Assembly: GCA_021292165.1 (NCBI GenBank)
Contig: CM037879.1
Location: 263,321,921 to 263,385,920, forward strand
Source: Shinisaurus crocodilurus
Lineage: Eukaryota > Chordata > Lepidosauria > Squamata > Shinisauridae
DNA length: 64,000 nt
Reading direction: 5' to 3'
Shown here: piece by piece, positions 63,416 to 64,000 of the stretch
Position numbering within the stretch: position 1 is the stretch's first letter
Layout of the letters: each line of letters begins with the position of its first letter
Program-made: the position numbers and the translations under genes
The notes under the pieces: generated by a model
Databases searched by the model: none
What the model was told of the DNA's origin: nothing
Seen by the model: only the letters and a program-made list of their open reading frames with translations

Positions 63416-64000
63416 AGTATTAGGCAACTAGGGCTACAATCCTTTTCACACTTACTGAAGAGTCAGTCCCACTAAATTCAGTAAGCATAGGATCGTTCTG
63501 TGTACAGCTGCAATCCTAAAATCACTTACTAGGGAACAAGTCCCACTGAACTCAGTGGGACTTACTTCTGAGTAAACATGCTTGGGATTGTACTGCAATT
63601 TGGAACCATAAAGCAGTGAACAAACCAGTCTTTCAAAAGGGGGAATACTGTATTTATTTCAAGAAGAAGGGAAGCTCATTCTTCTGTGAAGATTTGTATA
63701 GAATAGGCAGTGTTGTTTTAACTTGTGGGTAGAGAATAGGCAGACAGATGCTCCATCACATCATGGCCCCCCTGTTGCTTCTAAACCCATGGTGCAGCCA
63801 GATTTTATCTATGTTTACTTGGAAGTAAGTCTCACTGCACTGTGTTCGATGAGGCTTACTTCCACATATGTGTGCGCAGGACTGAAGCCTTAGGCTGCAA
63901 TCCTATGCACACTTATTTGGGAATAGTAAGTCCCATTAAACCCAATGGGCTTTATTTTCAAGGAAACTTCCATAAGACTGAACAGCCTGGAGTGCAAAGG
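63416..64000. repeat. 'aagtcccactgaactcagtggg' interspersed repeats
   Basis: Two diverged copies: 63425-63600 ('cttactagggaacaagtccc', 'gtgggacttacttctgagta') and 63805-63985 ('tgtttacttggaagtaagtc', 'agtcccattaaacccaatgg'). Same family as 5686-5945. Between them is unassigned sequence. If the minus-strand transcript extends this far, the repeats lie within it. Confidence 0.6.

Noticed and set aside
1..64000. CRISPR arrays, bacterial operons or phage genes
   Set aside because: Repeat types, composition and lack of dense coding are those of a vertebrate genome; no such arrays were seen.

Overview
This window looks like intergenic and regulatory DNA from a squamate reptile, probably a lizard. 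I found no intact protein-coding gene. The evidence for a squamate is the repeat content. There are many tRNA-headed SINEs of the Sauria (ACA) type, recognised by the 'ggttctagtcccnactcggccatgaa', 'cactgggtgac..tgggccagtcac' and 'cacaacaaccctgtgaggtaggttaggctgag' segments. There are also L2/CR1-like LINE tails, a decayed L1, 5S-rRNA-headed SINEs with CR1-like tails, and dozens of small palindromic hAT-type elements that often keep 8-bp target-site duplications (TSDs). All positions, TSDs and reading frames were found by eye.

The most interesting content is a set of hAT-like elements with unusually GC-rich, promoter-like cargo. Those at 1857-3049, 8069-9194, 20259-20912, 46434-47104 and 55563-58310 each start with CAGGG, end with CCCTG or a close variant, and are flanked by an exact 8-bp TSD. 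The element at 55563-58310 (TSD AATCCCAT) contains what reads as the promoter region, first coding exon and 5' splice site of EIF2B5, the catalytic epsilon subunit of translation initiation factor eIF2B. No downstream EIF2B5 exons follow. The element at 46434-47104 has the same termini in the opposite orientation but different GC-rich cargo. That cargo is also found, in another pair of termini, at 20259-20912. The simplest reading is a Pack-type family, in which a DNA transposon captured host CpG-island promoter and exon-1 DNA. Four of these elements and a fifth fragment near 31260 share a module built around GTCCCGTCGCGTCACTTCC, with ETS-like and CRE-like half sites often arranged as perfect palindromes.

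Layout. Positions 1-3350: nested repeats and the first GC-rich element. 3350-4860: mostly unique, with a likely conserved noncoding element (CNE) carrying SOX-type sites. 4974-10020: small elements, an L2-like tail, a mariner-like MITE, the second GC-rich element and microsatellites. 10021-19860: mixed unique DNA, MITEs, microsatellites and several CNE candidates. 19867-20919: one hAT nested in another. 21000-34640: SINEs, MITEs and a GC-rich hairpin element at 27171-27630. 34640-46030: unique stretches, a 50-bp minisatellite, 5S-headed SINEs, a solo LTR and a strong CNE candidate at 43480-44320. 46030-47205: an L2/CR1-like LINE interrupted by a GC-rich element. 48595-50790: a decayed L1. 51553-51673: a telomere-like hexamer array. 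55334-58310: MITE and the EIF2B5-carrying element. 58640-62750: mostly non-repetitive, with an orphan CpG-island promoter (CCAAT and TATA boxes) and a possible noncoding transcript. 62755-63415: an AT-rich block resembling the 3' end of a minus-strand transcript whose body would lie beyond the right edge.

No host genes work together in this window. The working unit appears to be a regulatory desert beside a developmental gene, heavily invaded by DNA transposons.
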